Made by a program: the position numbers and the translations under genes. Positions 7,250 through 15,370 of a stretch of DNA of 15,531 nucleotides are shown here, in pieces. Source of the stretch: JAENVT01 sp031412355 (lineage in GTDB: Bacteria; Actinomycetota; Acidimicrobiia; Acidimicrobiales; Ilumatobacteraceae); the NCBI GenBank assembly GCA_031412355.1, contig JANOCR010000168.1, positions 1 to 15,531 of the forward strand, written 5' to 3'. Numbering within the stretch: the first letter of the stretch is position 1; every line of letters starts with the position of its first letter. A model generated the notes under the pieces. That model saw only the letters and a program-made list of their open reading frames with translations, was not told where the DNA came from and did no database searches.

Positions 7250-8104
7250 TTACCTAAGTTCTCCGAGGCAGATGGTCTCTCCCTCACGCGCCGCGTCGAC
7301 AGCAACGTGTCGTCCTCGGCGCATCGCCCGTTCGATCGCAGCGACTTCGGCGTCGGTTCGGTCGGGATCGTGGTGAAAGAGCAACACCCGACCGACGCCG
7401 GCCTTCTTCGCCAGTGCTACCGCATAGTCAGCGGCGGAGTGGCCGAAGTGGAGTCGGAATGGCAGTTCGCTGGCCGTGTACTGGGCATCGTGGATCAGCA
7501 GGTCGACGCCGTTGCACAGAGCCATCGCGTCCTCATGATAGGGACCGAAGCCGTCGGGCCCCGGCCCCAACTGCCGCGCAGGCCCGTGATCCGACAAATA
7601 GGCAAGGCTGCTACGACCATCGCTGATCCGATACCCCAGGGTGCGCCCGCCCTTGTGCGGGATCTCGCGGGCGAGCACCGTGAAACCTTCGATGGTGTGA
7701 GTCCCCACGTCGATGGAATCGAATGACCACGACCCTTGCAACTCGGAGGCCAAAATGGGGAATGCGGGCGGCCCCATGAACTTGTCGAGCAGTGCCAATG
7801 GCGCTACACCCTGTTCGGGAACGAGCACTCGCGTCATCGCATCCTGCCGGTCGGCAGCTCGGAAGAACGGCAAGCCTTGCGTGTGATCCCAGTGTAGATG
7901 ACCCAGCAGGATCGTGCCTCGGAACGGGTCGCCATTCATCAAGGTGGACACTGCACGAAGGCCGGTTCCGGCATCGAGCACCAGTCGTGGTGTGGCCTCG
8001 GCGTCGTGGGCCACGGCGATGCAGGATGTGTTGCCGCCGACGCCGGCGAAGTCAGAACCGACTGCGGGCGTAGACCCGCGCACCCCGCAGACATGGACAC
8101 GCAC
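7250..8104 (-). CDS. MBL-fold metallo-hydrolase, candidate phosphodiesterase
   Basis: A 284-aa metallo-beta-lactamase-fold protein. HLHWDH at residues 69-74 is the HxHxDH metal motif (His69, His71, Asp73, His74). Other likely ligands are His150, Asp172 or Asp206 (LIHDAQYT), His222 in GHSAADYA and the His pair 244-245 in LLFHHDP. The opening GVRGSTPAVG and GGNTSCIAV with LVLDAGTG are typical of the COG1235-like branch, which covers phosphodiesterases and related hydrolases. The GTG start shares its first G with the TAG stop of the upstream cyclic-nucleotide-binding gene, so translation is coupled. That pairing makes cAMP or cGMP hydrolysis a fair guess. The enzyme's substrate is not shown by sequence alone. 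Confidence 0.85.
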   Translation of the reverse strand: MRVHVCGVRGSTPAVGSDFAGVGGNTSCIAVAHDAEATPRLVLDAGTGLRAVSTLMNGDPFRGTILLGHLHWDHTQGLPFFRAADRQDAMTRVLVPEQGVAPLALLDKFMGPPAFPILASELQGSWSFDSIDVGTHTIEGFTVLAREIPHKGGRTLGYRISDGRSSLAYLSDHGPARQLGPGPDGFGPYHEDAMALCNGVDLLIHDAQYTASELPFRLHFGHSAADYAVALAKKAGVGRVLLFHHDPDRTDAEVAAIERAMRRGRHVAVDAAREGETICLGELR

Positions 8105-9120
8105 TAGCGGCGCGTCTCCTCACGACGATGCCCGGCGGCGAGTGCCGCCAACTTGTCGATGTCGACCCGGTCCCCCGGCGCGACAGCCACCTTGCAGTCA
8201 GTGACGGCACGCAAGGTAGCCGTGCGCGTCCCTTGCTCCAGTGCGGCCCGCTCGCCGAACACAGCACCGGGACCGAGCTCAGCCAACTTCTCACCGTCGA
8301 CCTCCACGACCAGCACACCGTTCAGCAGCAGGTAGAGATCATCTCCGGCTGAGCCTTGTTCCACGAGCGTCTTGCCCTGCTTCACGCGCCTGATGTCGGG
8401 CTTCTTATCACCCCGCATGATCGACTCCTGCAACTCCCGCTCCAACAGGCTCTCGACCTCCGTGACCAGGGCGGGCGAGTCCTCCTCGCCCCACGGAGTA
8501 CGCCGGCCGAACGAGTCCGACATCCAATTCTTGTAGTCAGCCAGACTGCTCTTGGCCACGAGATCACCGCCGTCGTCGAATACCCAGTGTCGTGGGAAGC
8601 CGGACGCGCCGACCATGGCTGCCTGGTGCGTGCCGTCGGTGTGGATCGTCAACTCCAGCGTCGTCCACACGATCGGGGCGTTGTACTGGATGAACGGCGC
8701 GTGGGGCACGGCGCGCGGCATGGGTGCTCCTGTGCGGCCTCCCACGGACTGGGTGAACGTCATCGATGTTGCTTTCACCTCGGGCTCGCCGCAGCGATCG
8801 GGGAGCTTCACGGCGGGAATGGTGATTGAGCCCACTCCGAGGCCGATGGTCGTGGCGCCGATCATCCCGCCACCGCAGTAGCCGTAATGCTTGATGTTCC
8901 CATCATCGTCGACGTCGATGAATGCCCGCAGTTGATTGGCGAAGCGGAAGCGATCAGCGGCTCGCAGCGCTTCGATCGCAGCGGCAGTGTCGGCGCCCAG
9001 CGAGTCCGGCGGCGGCGGGTCATGGTGGGCAAGCTTCATGCGGGTGGCGATCTTGCCCATGCCCTCGAGCAGATCCGAGGGGATCCAGGACACTGTGGTG
9101 ACACTTCGTTCGATTCTCAT
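8104..9120 (-). CDS. Cyclic-nucleotide-binding protein with unrecognised N-terminal domain
   Basis: A 338-aa protein. Residues about 240-325 form a CRP-type cyclic-nucleotide-binding domain. VFGERAAL (287-294) followed by RTAT (299-302) is a complete phosphate-binding cassette with Glu290 and Arg299, so ligand binding looks intact. No helix-turn-helix follows, so it is not a CRP-type transcription factor. Residues 1-230 are a separate soluble region I do not recognise. It has a glycine-rich YGYCGGGMIGATTIG stretch near 79-93 and a GRTGAPMPRAVPHAP stretch near 128-142. The start is ATG 9120, with AAGGA about 8-9 bases upstream; an in-frame extension to 9192 is less likely. It is the first gene of the operon and diverges from the ABC/cyclase operon. 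A cyclic-nucleotide effector protein is the likely role. Confidence 0.82.
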   Translation of the reverse strand: MRIERSVTTVSWIPSDLLEGMGKIATRMKLAHHDPPPPDSLGADTAAAIEALRAADRFRFANQLRAFIDVDDDGNIKHYGYCGGGMIGATTIGLGVGSITIPAVKLPDRCGEPEVKATSMTFTQSVGGRTGAPMPRAVPHAPFIQYNAPIVWTTLELTIHTDGTHQAAMVGASGFPRHWVFDDGGDLVAKSSLADYKNWMSDSFGRRTPWGEEDSPALVTEVESLLERELQESIMRGDKKPDIRRVKQGKTLVEQGSAGDDLYLLLNGVLVVEVDGEKLAELGPGAVFGERAALEQGTRTATLRAVTDCKVAVAPGDRVDIDKLAALAAGHRREETRR

Positions 9121-9282
9121 GATGCCATCCTTGGGCTCGGAGACGATTCGTGACCACATCGTGTGCTTCCGCAAGCGTGATCTCCAGGGCACAGACCGCC
9201 TTCTGCGGGTGTGGCTGGCATCCCCGCAACGCGGGGTGCTCGTGCCCCTACACCCTTGCCCGCTTTGGAGTTCAATGGGTGG
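9121..9282. promoter_or_regulatory. Divergent intergenic region with small inverted repeats
   Basis: This spacer must hold the promoters of both divergent operons. It contains CACA-TCG-TGTG (9155-9165), CCGC-N5-GCGG (9196-9208) and the perfect hairpin CCCCGC-AAC-GCGGGG (9222-9236). I could not place convincing -35/-10 boxes for either direction. A canonical TGTGA-N6-TCACA CRP site is absent. Confidence 0.4.
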
Positions 9283-11595
9283 GTGAACGCAGGGATGTTG
9301 CTCTGGGTGCGAAGTGAGTTGCGCCGCCGATGGGCAACGCTTCTGCCGTTGGTGGTGCTCGTCGCCGTCAGCGGCGGCGCGGCCATTGCTGCCACCGCGT
9401 CAGCCCGCCGAACGGAGACGGCCTTCAGTCGAATGTTGCAGGAGACCAACCACCCCAACCTGTCGGTCCTGGGTGTCGGTGAGCAAGGTTTCTTCGATCT
9501 CGACCCGCAACTACTCGACCGCGTAATGAAGATCGATGGAGTGACCGGAGCCGCCGAGTACGCGTTCATGGGTGTGGCTCCAGAGGGCTTTCCGAACTTC
9601 TTCGCGCTGGCCATCATCGACCGCCGGGGGGACGCGCAGCGAGCGATCTGGCTGGAAGGTAAACCTATCGAAGACGGCAGCTCGATGGGTGCCGATGATC
9701 TCTTGCTGAACGAGTCGATGCGCAATCAGCTCGACAAGGAATCCGGCGACACCATCGTCCTCTCTTCGCTCACCCCGGAACAGTTCGAAGAATCGTTGAG
9801 CAGCGATCAGCGGACGGAACCCGATGGTCCGACCGTGAATGCGCGGATCGTCGGCGTCGGCCGTAGTCCGGAGGATGTCAGCGACGCGCCGGACCCGTTC
9901 CTGGTGCTGTCGCCGGCTTTCTACTACAAGTACAAGGACGTCATCGGCAGCTGCCTGTGCGACGTGTTGGTCAACGCCGATCCACAGGCCATCGACACCG
10001 TCATGGCCGAGCTCGCTGACATCTACCCAGGCGCCCAGATCGAGCAGGGAGAGGACCTCTCCAGCCGCGTCCGCCACACCGTAGCGCTGCAGCGCCATGC
10101 GTGGTTGCTGATGGCTCTGACTGCAGCGCTGGCGGGCGCACTGGCCCTGTTTCAAACCAGCACTCGGGTCGGAAGACTGGTGCTGGCCGGTGACCACGCG
10201 CGGCGAGCGATCGGAATGACCCGACGTGAACAACGGCTCGGATGTCTCCTGGCGATCGCGCCGGCGATCGTGGCCGGCACGGCTGGTGCGGTCGGCGTCG
10301 CGTACATGCTTTCGCCCCTGTCGCCTGTTGGTCTCACCAAGCTCGCCGAGACGTCTCCAGGCCTACGCTGGGACGCAGGAGTCGTAATACCCGGGGGCGG
10401 CGTCGTCCTAATCATCTCGCTGGTCGTTGCCGGGGCTGCAGCGATCGCAGCTCGACCCAGAGTCGAGCGAAGACGCAGCGCCGGCAGTCGTGGCGGACTT
10501 CAGTTGACGTTCGGACACCGGCTGGCGTTCGGGCCGGGGCGCGCCGCCATCGTGGGAGTGCTGCTGTCGACCGCGGGGCTCGTCGGGGCAATGACGCTCG
10601 AGCACTCGATCGATCACGTGCTCGCCACTCCCGCTCTGTACGGAGCCGATTTCGATGCCAGCAACTTTCTCGACACCGGAACCGACAAGCGTGTTCTCGC
10701 CGAGCAACTCACGCCCGATCCCGACGTCGAGGCGGTCGGCCTGGTGTGGACACAGTTGCCGTCGGCAACCCGGGTTCATGTCGTCGGGCCGGGAGGCGAG
10801 GCCGATGTCGATCCCAATGCAATCGAAAGCCTCAAGGGGACCGTTTCGGTCAGACAAACGCGTGGCAGGCCACTCGTTCGTCCCGACGAAGTTGCCATCG
10901 GACACGCGCTACTGAAGCAGCTCGGCGCCAGCGTCGGCGATCGAGTCACCGCATCAGGAGCTAGCGAAACCCTGCAATTGACGATCGTGAGTGACAATCT
11001 GGATCCGGGAGTCGACGTTGCCGGCTGGGGGTTCGCGATGACGGTCGAAGGACTGACGAAACTCGTCGACGCATCGATCGAAGGAACCGTCGTGAGATTC
11101 GCACCGGGCAGCGACCATGCTGCGACGCTGGAGCGATACTCCCACCACGGGCTCGCGCCAGTCACCCCTCCCTCGGAGGTTGGACACATTGGTCAACTCG
11201 GCGGGCTCCCGATTCGGATCGGGCAGGTTCTCGCACTCCTAGGAATCGCCGCGCTGGTCAATGCCACCGTGCTGACGGTCAGACTCGGCCGTCGCGAGTT
11301 GGCGGTGCATCGTGCCCTCGGCTTCACGAACGCACAGGTCATCGGGGTGCACATGTGGCAGGGTGCCGTGACGGCTCTGGTTGGCGTGGTGCTCGGGAGC
11401 AGCATCGGCTTCGTCGTCGGGCGCACGGTCGAGCGCAACCTGGTAGGCAATGTCGGGGCGATCTCCGAGACCAGGCTGCCGGGCGTGCTCTGGTTGGTCG
11501 TTATTGGCACGATCGCAGCATGCCTCTGCGCTGGGCTGGTCACCAGCGCAATTGCCCTTCGTCGTACGCCGGGCTCCGAACTGCGCGCGGAGTGA
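9283..11595 (+). CDS. FtsX-family ABC transporter permease (first of tandem pair)
   Basis: About 770 aa with eight predicted membrane segments. One follows the short N-terminus (ATLLPLVVLVAVSGGAAIAA), a group of three comes after the first extracytoplasmic domain (from LLMALTAALAGALALF), one starts the second half (AAIVGVLLSTAGLVGAM) and three lie at the C-terminus (from VLALLGIAALVNATVL). The turn HRALGF and the helix ending GFVVGRTVE are FtsX-domain features shared with the other permeases here. The start is uncertain: GTG 9283 is used, ATG 9295 is close, and an open frame to 9211 exists; none has an ideal ribosome site. It is 13 nt from the next permease and in the same operon as a MacB/LolD-type ATPase. 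It is probably half of a heterodimeric envelope transporter. Cargo is unknown. Confidence 0.9.
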   Translation: MNAGMLLWVRSELRRRWATLLPLVVLVAVSGGAAIAATASARRTETAFSRMLQETNHPNLSVLGVGEQGFFDLDPQLLDRVMKIDGVTGAAEYAFMGVAPEGFPNFFALAIIDRRGDAQRAIWLEGKPIEDGSSMGADDLLLNESMRNQLDKESGDTIVLSSLTPEQFEESLSSDQRTEPDGPTVNARIVGVGRSPEDVSDAPDPFLVLSPAFYYKYKDVIGSCLCDVLVNADPQAIDTVMAELADIYPGAQIEQGEDLSSRVRHTVALQRHAWLLMALTAALAGALALFQTSTRVGRLVLAGDHARRAIGMTRREQRLGCLLAIAPAIVAGTAGAVGVAYMLSPLSPVGLTKLAETSPGLRWDAGVVIPGGGVVLIISLVVAGAAAIAARPRVERRRSAGSRGGLQLTFGHRLAFGPGRAAIVGVLLSTAGLVGAMTLEHSIDHVLATPALYGADFDASNFLDTGTDKRVLAEQLTPDPDVEAVGLVWTQLPSATRVHVVGPGGEADVDPNAIESLKGTVSVRQTRGRPLVRPDEVAIGHALLKQLGASVGDRVTASGASETLQLTIVSDNLDPGVDVAGWGFAMTVEGLTKLVDASIEGTVVRFAPGSDHAATLERYSHHGLAPVTPPSEVGHIGQLGGLPIRIGQVLALLGIAALVNATVLTVRLGRRELAVHRALGFTNAQVIGVHMWQGAVTALVGVVLGSSIGFVVGRTVERNLVGNVGAISETRLPGVLWLVVIGTIAACLCAGLVTSAIALRRTPGSELRAE

Positions 11596-11608
11596 AGGGG
11601 AGCGTCTG

Positions 11609-13918
11609 ATGCGTCGCGGTGCGGGCGGCAGCCCAGTGCTCGCATATGCCCGTGCAACCTGCCGTCGAGACTGGCGAGCGCTGTTGCTGCTGGCCGTTGC
11701 CGTCGCGGTCGCCAGCGCGTTGGTGATGACCGCAGCAGTCGGCGCGAGGCGGGCTGCTTCAGCGTGGGATCGCTTCGCCCGCGCCACCGAATCACCCGAC
11801 GTGTTCAAGGACTTCCCCGTGGACGAAGGCGAAGCCGCTCTGGCAGACGTGATCGCCCGACCGGGCGTGCGAGCCGCGGCCCTGATGGGCTTCATGGTCG
11901 TTGTTCCGGAAGGACGCGTTCCGGTGGACGCCCCGCCGCCGGGTGCCTTCGTCGGGCTTTCGTCTGGATTCGGGACTGATGTGTACCAACCGTTGATCCT
12001 GCGGGGCCGAGCAGCCAACCCCGACAGGTCCGACGAGTTCACGATCAATTCGCAGATGGCCGAGCTCACCGGGCTCGAGCCGGGCAACGAAGTCACACTG
12101 GTCTCGTTTCCCGACGCGGTGAACCAGCCGGCCACGATGGTGGGTGTCCACGCCGGTCCGCTCGACGTCACGCTGAACGCAGCACAGCCGCTCGCGCTCT
12201 TGACTCCGGCATTCGGAGCAATCTGGTTCGAGACGTATCTGTCTCCGCTCCCGCCCGAGTTACGATCGAACTTCACGACGGTTGTCATGGCCAGCGTGGA
12301 AGGTGACGAAGGTGCAACCGCCATGCTCGCCGAGGGTTTCGTCACCGGACGGGCATTCGGATCGGAGGCCATCGCGGGTTTGAACGCTCAACGCACGGCG
12401 TTCACCGCGCTGGCACTGGCAACCGCCCTCGGAACATTGCTGGCGGTCGGCCAGGCTGTGTCACGGCGGCTCCGACGCGATGCGGATCAGCTACCGATCT
12501 TGACCGCACTCGGCATGACCCCGAGGGAACGCCAGACCACGATCGCGATGGCGCCATGCGCAGCTGCCCTTGTTGGGTTCGCTGTGGCCCCGTTCATGGC
12601 CTACGTTGCCAGCCCGGTTGTCTCTACTGGTGTTGCCGGCCGCCTCGAACCTCGCCCACCAATCGTCATCGACCTCACGATCATGGTCGCCGGTCCCGCA
12701 GTCGGCCTCGTCTTCGTCGTCGTGGTCGCGTGGTCCGCCGCCAGGCGGGCCGATATGCAGCCCACGGCCTCGCAGCCGCACCCTACGCCGATACGGCTGC
12801 CTGGCCCGGCCGGTCTATTTGGTGGACGCGTTGCGAGCGGATGGGGCACGCAGGCTGCGCGGATGACCGCCCGATCACACGTCCTCGGCGTCATATCCGG
12901 AGTCGCCGCAATCACCGGTGTGGCCGTATGGTCGGGCGCCGCGCGCCACGTGGTTTCGACGCCCTCCCGCTACGGCGTGACATGGGACGCCACCATCAGC
13001 GCGAATGAAGAGGATCGGTTCTCGTTCGATCCTGGCGGATTGAATCCTGCCGCAGAACGGCTTCAGGCGAGCCCCGATGCCGGGTCTCCGATCGCTCGTA
13101 TTGTCGCCGGAATGCATGACGGTCTGCCCGGTGAATCGGAGATCATCGCGATCGATCGGACGAGCGGTTCATGGTGGCCCACGATCATCGCCGGCAGAAT
13201 CCCGGTCGGCGATGACGAGATCACGGTGGGTACTGCGATACCGGGAGTCGGCCTCGGAGACACCGTCGACCTCGACGGCCGAAGCCTGCGAATCGTCGGT
13301 AAGCACGTCGTCATACCGCTGTCCAATGGCGCATCTGGGATGTCGATTGCGATGTCCGCCGGCACCGTTGCCGAGCAGTCCCTGACCTTCCCGACCGAAC
13401 TGGTGCTCGTCGATCTCGCGCCTGGCGCGACTCTCGACGATGTTCAACGCGTCGCGGGCGAGGGGCTTGCGGTGAGCCCATCGACAGGATCGAGGCCGGG
13501 TGACATCGCGAACCTCGGGAGAACGGCTGGGCTGAACGACGTGCTACTGGTTGCGTGCGTGGCGCTGACTCTCGCAATCTTCGCCAACGGACTGATCGTG
13601 ACAACCCTCACTCGGCGCGACGACTACGCGACGCTTCGGGCGCTCGGTGCACGGAGGCGCACGATTGCTGGCTCGATCGCATGGCACGGAGGTCTCGTGG
13701 CCTCGATCAGCGTCGTCGTCGGCATTCCCGCCGGACTGGTCCTCGGGCGCACGGTCTGGCGTAGGACCGCAAGTGGGATCAACGCCGTCCCGGACCTTTG
13801 GCGTTGGGCCACGGCAGCCGCAGCAATCGCGGCCGCAACGTTTGTCGTCTGCGGAGTCATCGTCGCCGCGGCCGCAGCGATCCCTGGACGGCGGCCGGCG
13901 ATGCGCCCACGTGAGTAG
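11609..13918 (+). CDS. FtsX-family ABC transporter permease (second of tandem pair)
   Basis: A 769-aa protein starting at ATG 11609, with an excellent AAGGGGAG ribosome site at 11595-11602 that overlaps the last base of the previous stop. The layout repeats that of its neighbour: one N-terminal membrane helix (ALLLLAVAVAVASALVM), a large outer domain, three helices, a linker, a fifth helix, a second outer domain and three C-terminal helices. The FtsX signature is seen as LRALGA then AGLVLGRTVW. After the fifth helix it has SRYGVTWDAT, matching LYGADFDAS and VVGWNWDAQ at the same place in the other two permeases. The three are therefore one subfamily with diverged outer domains. The pair likely forms a heterodimer served by the ATPase at the window end. 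Confidence 0.92.
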   Translation: MRRGAGGSPVLAYARATCRRDWRALLLLAVAVAVASALVMTAAVGARRAASAWDRFARATESPDVFKDFPVDEGEAALADVIARPGVRAAALMGFMVVVPEGRVPVDAPPPGAFVGLSSGFGTDVYQPLILRGRAANPDRSDEFTINSQMAELTGLEPGNEVTLVSFPDAVNQPATMVGVHAGPLDVTLNAAQPLALLTPAFGAIWFETYLSPLPPELRSNFTTVVMASVEGDEGATAMLAEGFVTGRAFGSEAIAGLNAQRTAFTALALATALGTLLAVGQAVSRRLRRDADQLPILTALGMTPRERQTTIAMAPCAAALVGFAVAPFMAYVASPVVSTGVAGRLEPRPPIVIDLTIMVAGPAVGLVFVVVVAWSAARRADMQPTASQPHPTPIRLPGPAGLFGGRVASGWGTQAARMTARSHVLGVISGVAAITGVAVWSGAARHVVSTPSRYGVTWDATISANEEDRFSFDPGGLNPAAERLQASPDAGSPIARIVAGMHDGLPGESEIIAIDRTSGSWWPTIIAGRIPVGDDEITVGTAIPGVGLGDTVDLDGRSLRIVGKHVVIPLSNGASGMSIAMSAGTVAEQSLTFPTELVLVDLAPGATLDDVQRVAGEGLAVSPSTGSRPGDIANLGRTAGLNDVLLVACVALTLAIFANGLIVTTLTRRDDYATLRALGARRRTIAGSIAWHGGLVASISVVVGIPAGLVLGRTVWRRTASGINAVPDLWRWATAAAAIAAATFVVCGVIVAAAAAIPGRRPAMRPRE

Positions 13919-13944
13919 TCGCGATCTCGCGCTTCTTTCAGCGG

Positions 13945-13971
13945 CGCGGGTGTTGCTGGCACCACCCCGCG
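13945..13971 (+). repeat. Hairpin between permease and cyclase genes
   Basis: CGCGGG (13945-13950) pairs with CCCGCG (13966-13971), with a 15-nt loop that can add a bulged TG/CA extension. It lies 26 nt after the permease stop and has no T-tract. It may be an attenuator or processing site that lowers downstream expression. Confidence 0.35.
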
Positions 13972-13983
13972 ACACAGGCTTGC

Positions 13984-14001
13984 GCCCTCGTCGGAGAGGG
14001 C
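13984..14001 (+). promoter_or_regulatory. Hairpin containing the cyclase Shine-Dalgarno
   Basis: GCCCTC (13984-13989) and GAGGGC (13996-14001) form a perfect 6-bp GC-rich stem with loop GTCGGA. The purine-rich ribosome site GGAGAGGG (13993-14000) lies partly in the loop and mostly in the 3' arm. Folding would hide it and lower translation of the cyclase and the coupled ATPase. The pairing is seen directly; control by it is inference. Confidence 0.5.
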
Positions 14002-14005
14002 CGGT

Positions 14006-15370
14006 TTGGTGTTGAATCTTCCCATGGGAGCCATCACGGTGTTCATCGCCGACGACAGCGTCTTCATTCGTGAAGGCGTCAAGGCGATGCTCTCCCGCCA
14101 AACCGACCTCGAGATCGTGGGCGAGGCGGAGGATCACGATGGCCTGGTTTCGGGCGCGGAGGCCGCAGCTCCCAACGTGGTGGTCAGCGACATCCGTATG
14201 CCGCCAAACTTTCATCGTGAAGGCATCGAGGCCTGCAAGCTCATTCGCAAACGTTATCCCGGCACCGGGATCGTGATCCTCAGTCAGTACGACGATCCAG
14301 ACTACGCGATCTCCCTGCTCTCCGAGGGAGCCGCGGGATACGCCTATCTGCTCAAGGATCGCATCGCTGAAGGTGACCAACTCGCCAGAGCGATTCGCGA
14401 AGTCGCTTCAGGGGGCTCCATGCTCGACCCAGCCGTGGTCAGCGCGCTGATCAGCCCGGTACGTCGCACCGGAGGCCTCGACGCCGAGGACGATGCGCTG
14501 CTCGAGATGGTGGCCGAGGGCAGGCCGATCAAAGCGATCGCAGCGACGACGAAGTCAACACCGGGCGCCGTCGAGGCGCGCGTCGAGAGCCTCTTCCTAC
14601 GTCTCGCCGAGGGTGTCTCCATCGGCACTGCCGGCGCACTCGACCGTCTGAAGCGAATCCACAATGCGATCATCTCGCGTGAGGAGCAGGGCGAGTCGCT
14701 GTCACGACTTCTGCCGACGGGGGTCGCCGACCGAATTCGTGCTCGCGGCGCGCACGCAGGCGACACCGAGGAGCTCAACGTCACTGTCTTGATGAGCGAC
14801 GTTCGAGGGTACTCGACGATCAGCGAGCACACCGATCCCTCATCGCTCGCCCAACAGCTCAACACACACCGCGCAGAGATGAACGATGCCATCCTGGCAG
14901 CCGGCGGCACGGTCATGCAGTACGTCGGTGATGCCGTCATGGCGGTGTTCGGCGCTCCGGAGCCGACACGCGATCACGCCGACCGGGCCCTCATCGCCGC
15001 CCACGCCATGCACGCCGCGCAGGTTGCGGTCAACACCCGGTGGGTCGCCGAGGGTCTCCAGCCATTCCCGCTGGGCATCGGTCTGTCGACTGGCGACGTC
15101 GCGGCAGCGCTGCTCGGCTCGGCAGAGCGGCTGGAGTACACGGTGGTCGGCGACGCCGTGAACCTTTGCCAGCGCCTCCAGCAGTTCGCGGCTGACGGCG
15201 AGATCGTTGTGAGCGAGCCCACATGGGACGGTCTCACGGTGAAGCCCGAGGCGGAGGACCTCGGTACGCACCTCGTGAAGGGCCGGTCGACGCCTGTGCG
15301 ACCACGCAAGATCGCATCGATGGACCGGCGCGCAGCGGCGTCGGTAGCCAGCCAGGAGGCAGCATCATGA
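14006..15370 (+). CDS. Response regulator (REC-LuxR HTH) fused to class III adenylyl/guanylyl cyclase
   Basis: A 454-aa protein (counting from TTG 14006). Residues 10-130 are a receiver domain: acidic pair Asp16-Asp17, phosphoacceptor Asp62 (VSDIRMPP), Ser93 and Lys117 (YLLKDR). Residues about 157-200 resemble a LuxR/NarL helix-turn-helix. Residues about 255-400 are a class III nucleotide cyclase: metal Asp265 (SDVRGYS) and Asp309 (VGDAVMAVFG), with transition-state Asn386 and Arg390 (VNLCQR). The usual adenine-specifying Lys is Gln305, paired with Thr379, so ATP or GTP preference is open. TTG 14006, GTG 14009 or ATG 14024 could be the start. GGAGAGGG favours the first two, while family alignment would also fit 14024. 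The gene sits between ABC permeases and ATPase. A histidine kinase partner is not in view. Confidence 0.92.
   Translation: MVLNLPMGAITVFIADDSVFIREGVKAMLSRQTDLEIVGEAEDHDGLVSGAEAAAPNVVVSDIRMPPNFHREGIEACKLIRKRYPGTGIVILSQYDDPDYAISLLSEGAAGYAYLLKDRIAEGDQLARAIREVASGGSMLDPAVVSALISPVRRTGGLDAEDDALLEMVAEGRPIKAIAATTKSTPGAVEARVESLFLRLAEGVSIGTAGALDRLKRIHNAIISREEQGESLSRLLPTGVADRIRARGAHAGDTEELNVTVLMSDVRGYSTISEHTDPSSLAQQLNTHRAEMNDAILAAGGTVMQYVGDAVMAVFGAPEPTRDHADRALIAAHAMHAAQVAVNTRWVAEGLQPFPLGIGLSTGDVAAALLGSAERLEYTVVGDAVNLCQRLQQFAADGEIVVSEPTWDGLTVKPEAEDLGTHLVKGRSTPVRPRKIASMDRRAAASVASQEAAS

Noticed and set aside
9121..9282. Possible CRP-type operator between the divergent operons
   Set aside because: Only a 4-bp CACA/TGTG inverted repeat was found; the spacing and sequence of a TGTGA-N6-TCACA site are absent.
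9211..9282. Longer N-terminus for the first tandem permease from GTG 9211
   Set aside because: The added residues are Pro/Ala-rich, overlap the CCCCGC/GCGGGG hairpin and precede the usual short cytoplasmic start of FtsX permeases.
11239..12372. 377-aa minus-strand open frame
   Set aside because: Antisense to two well-supported permeases, of Ser/Thr/Ala-rich low-complexity composition, with no domain.
13544..14380. 278-aa minus-strand open frame
   Set aside because: Antisense to the permease end and receiver domain; composition is typical of a shadow frame.
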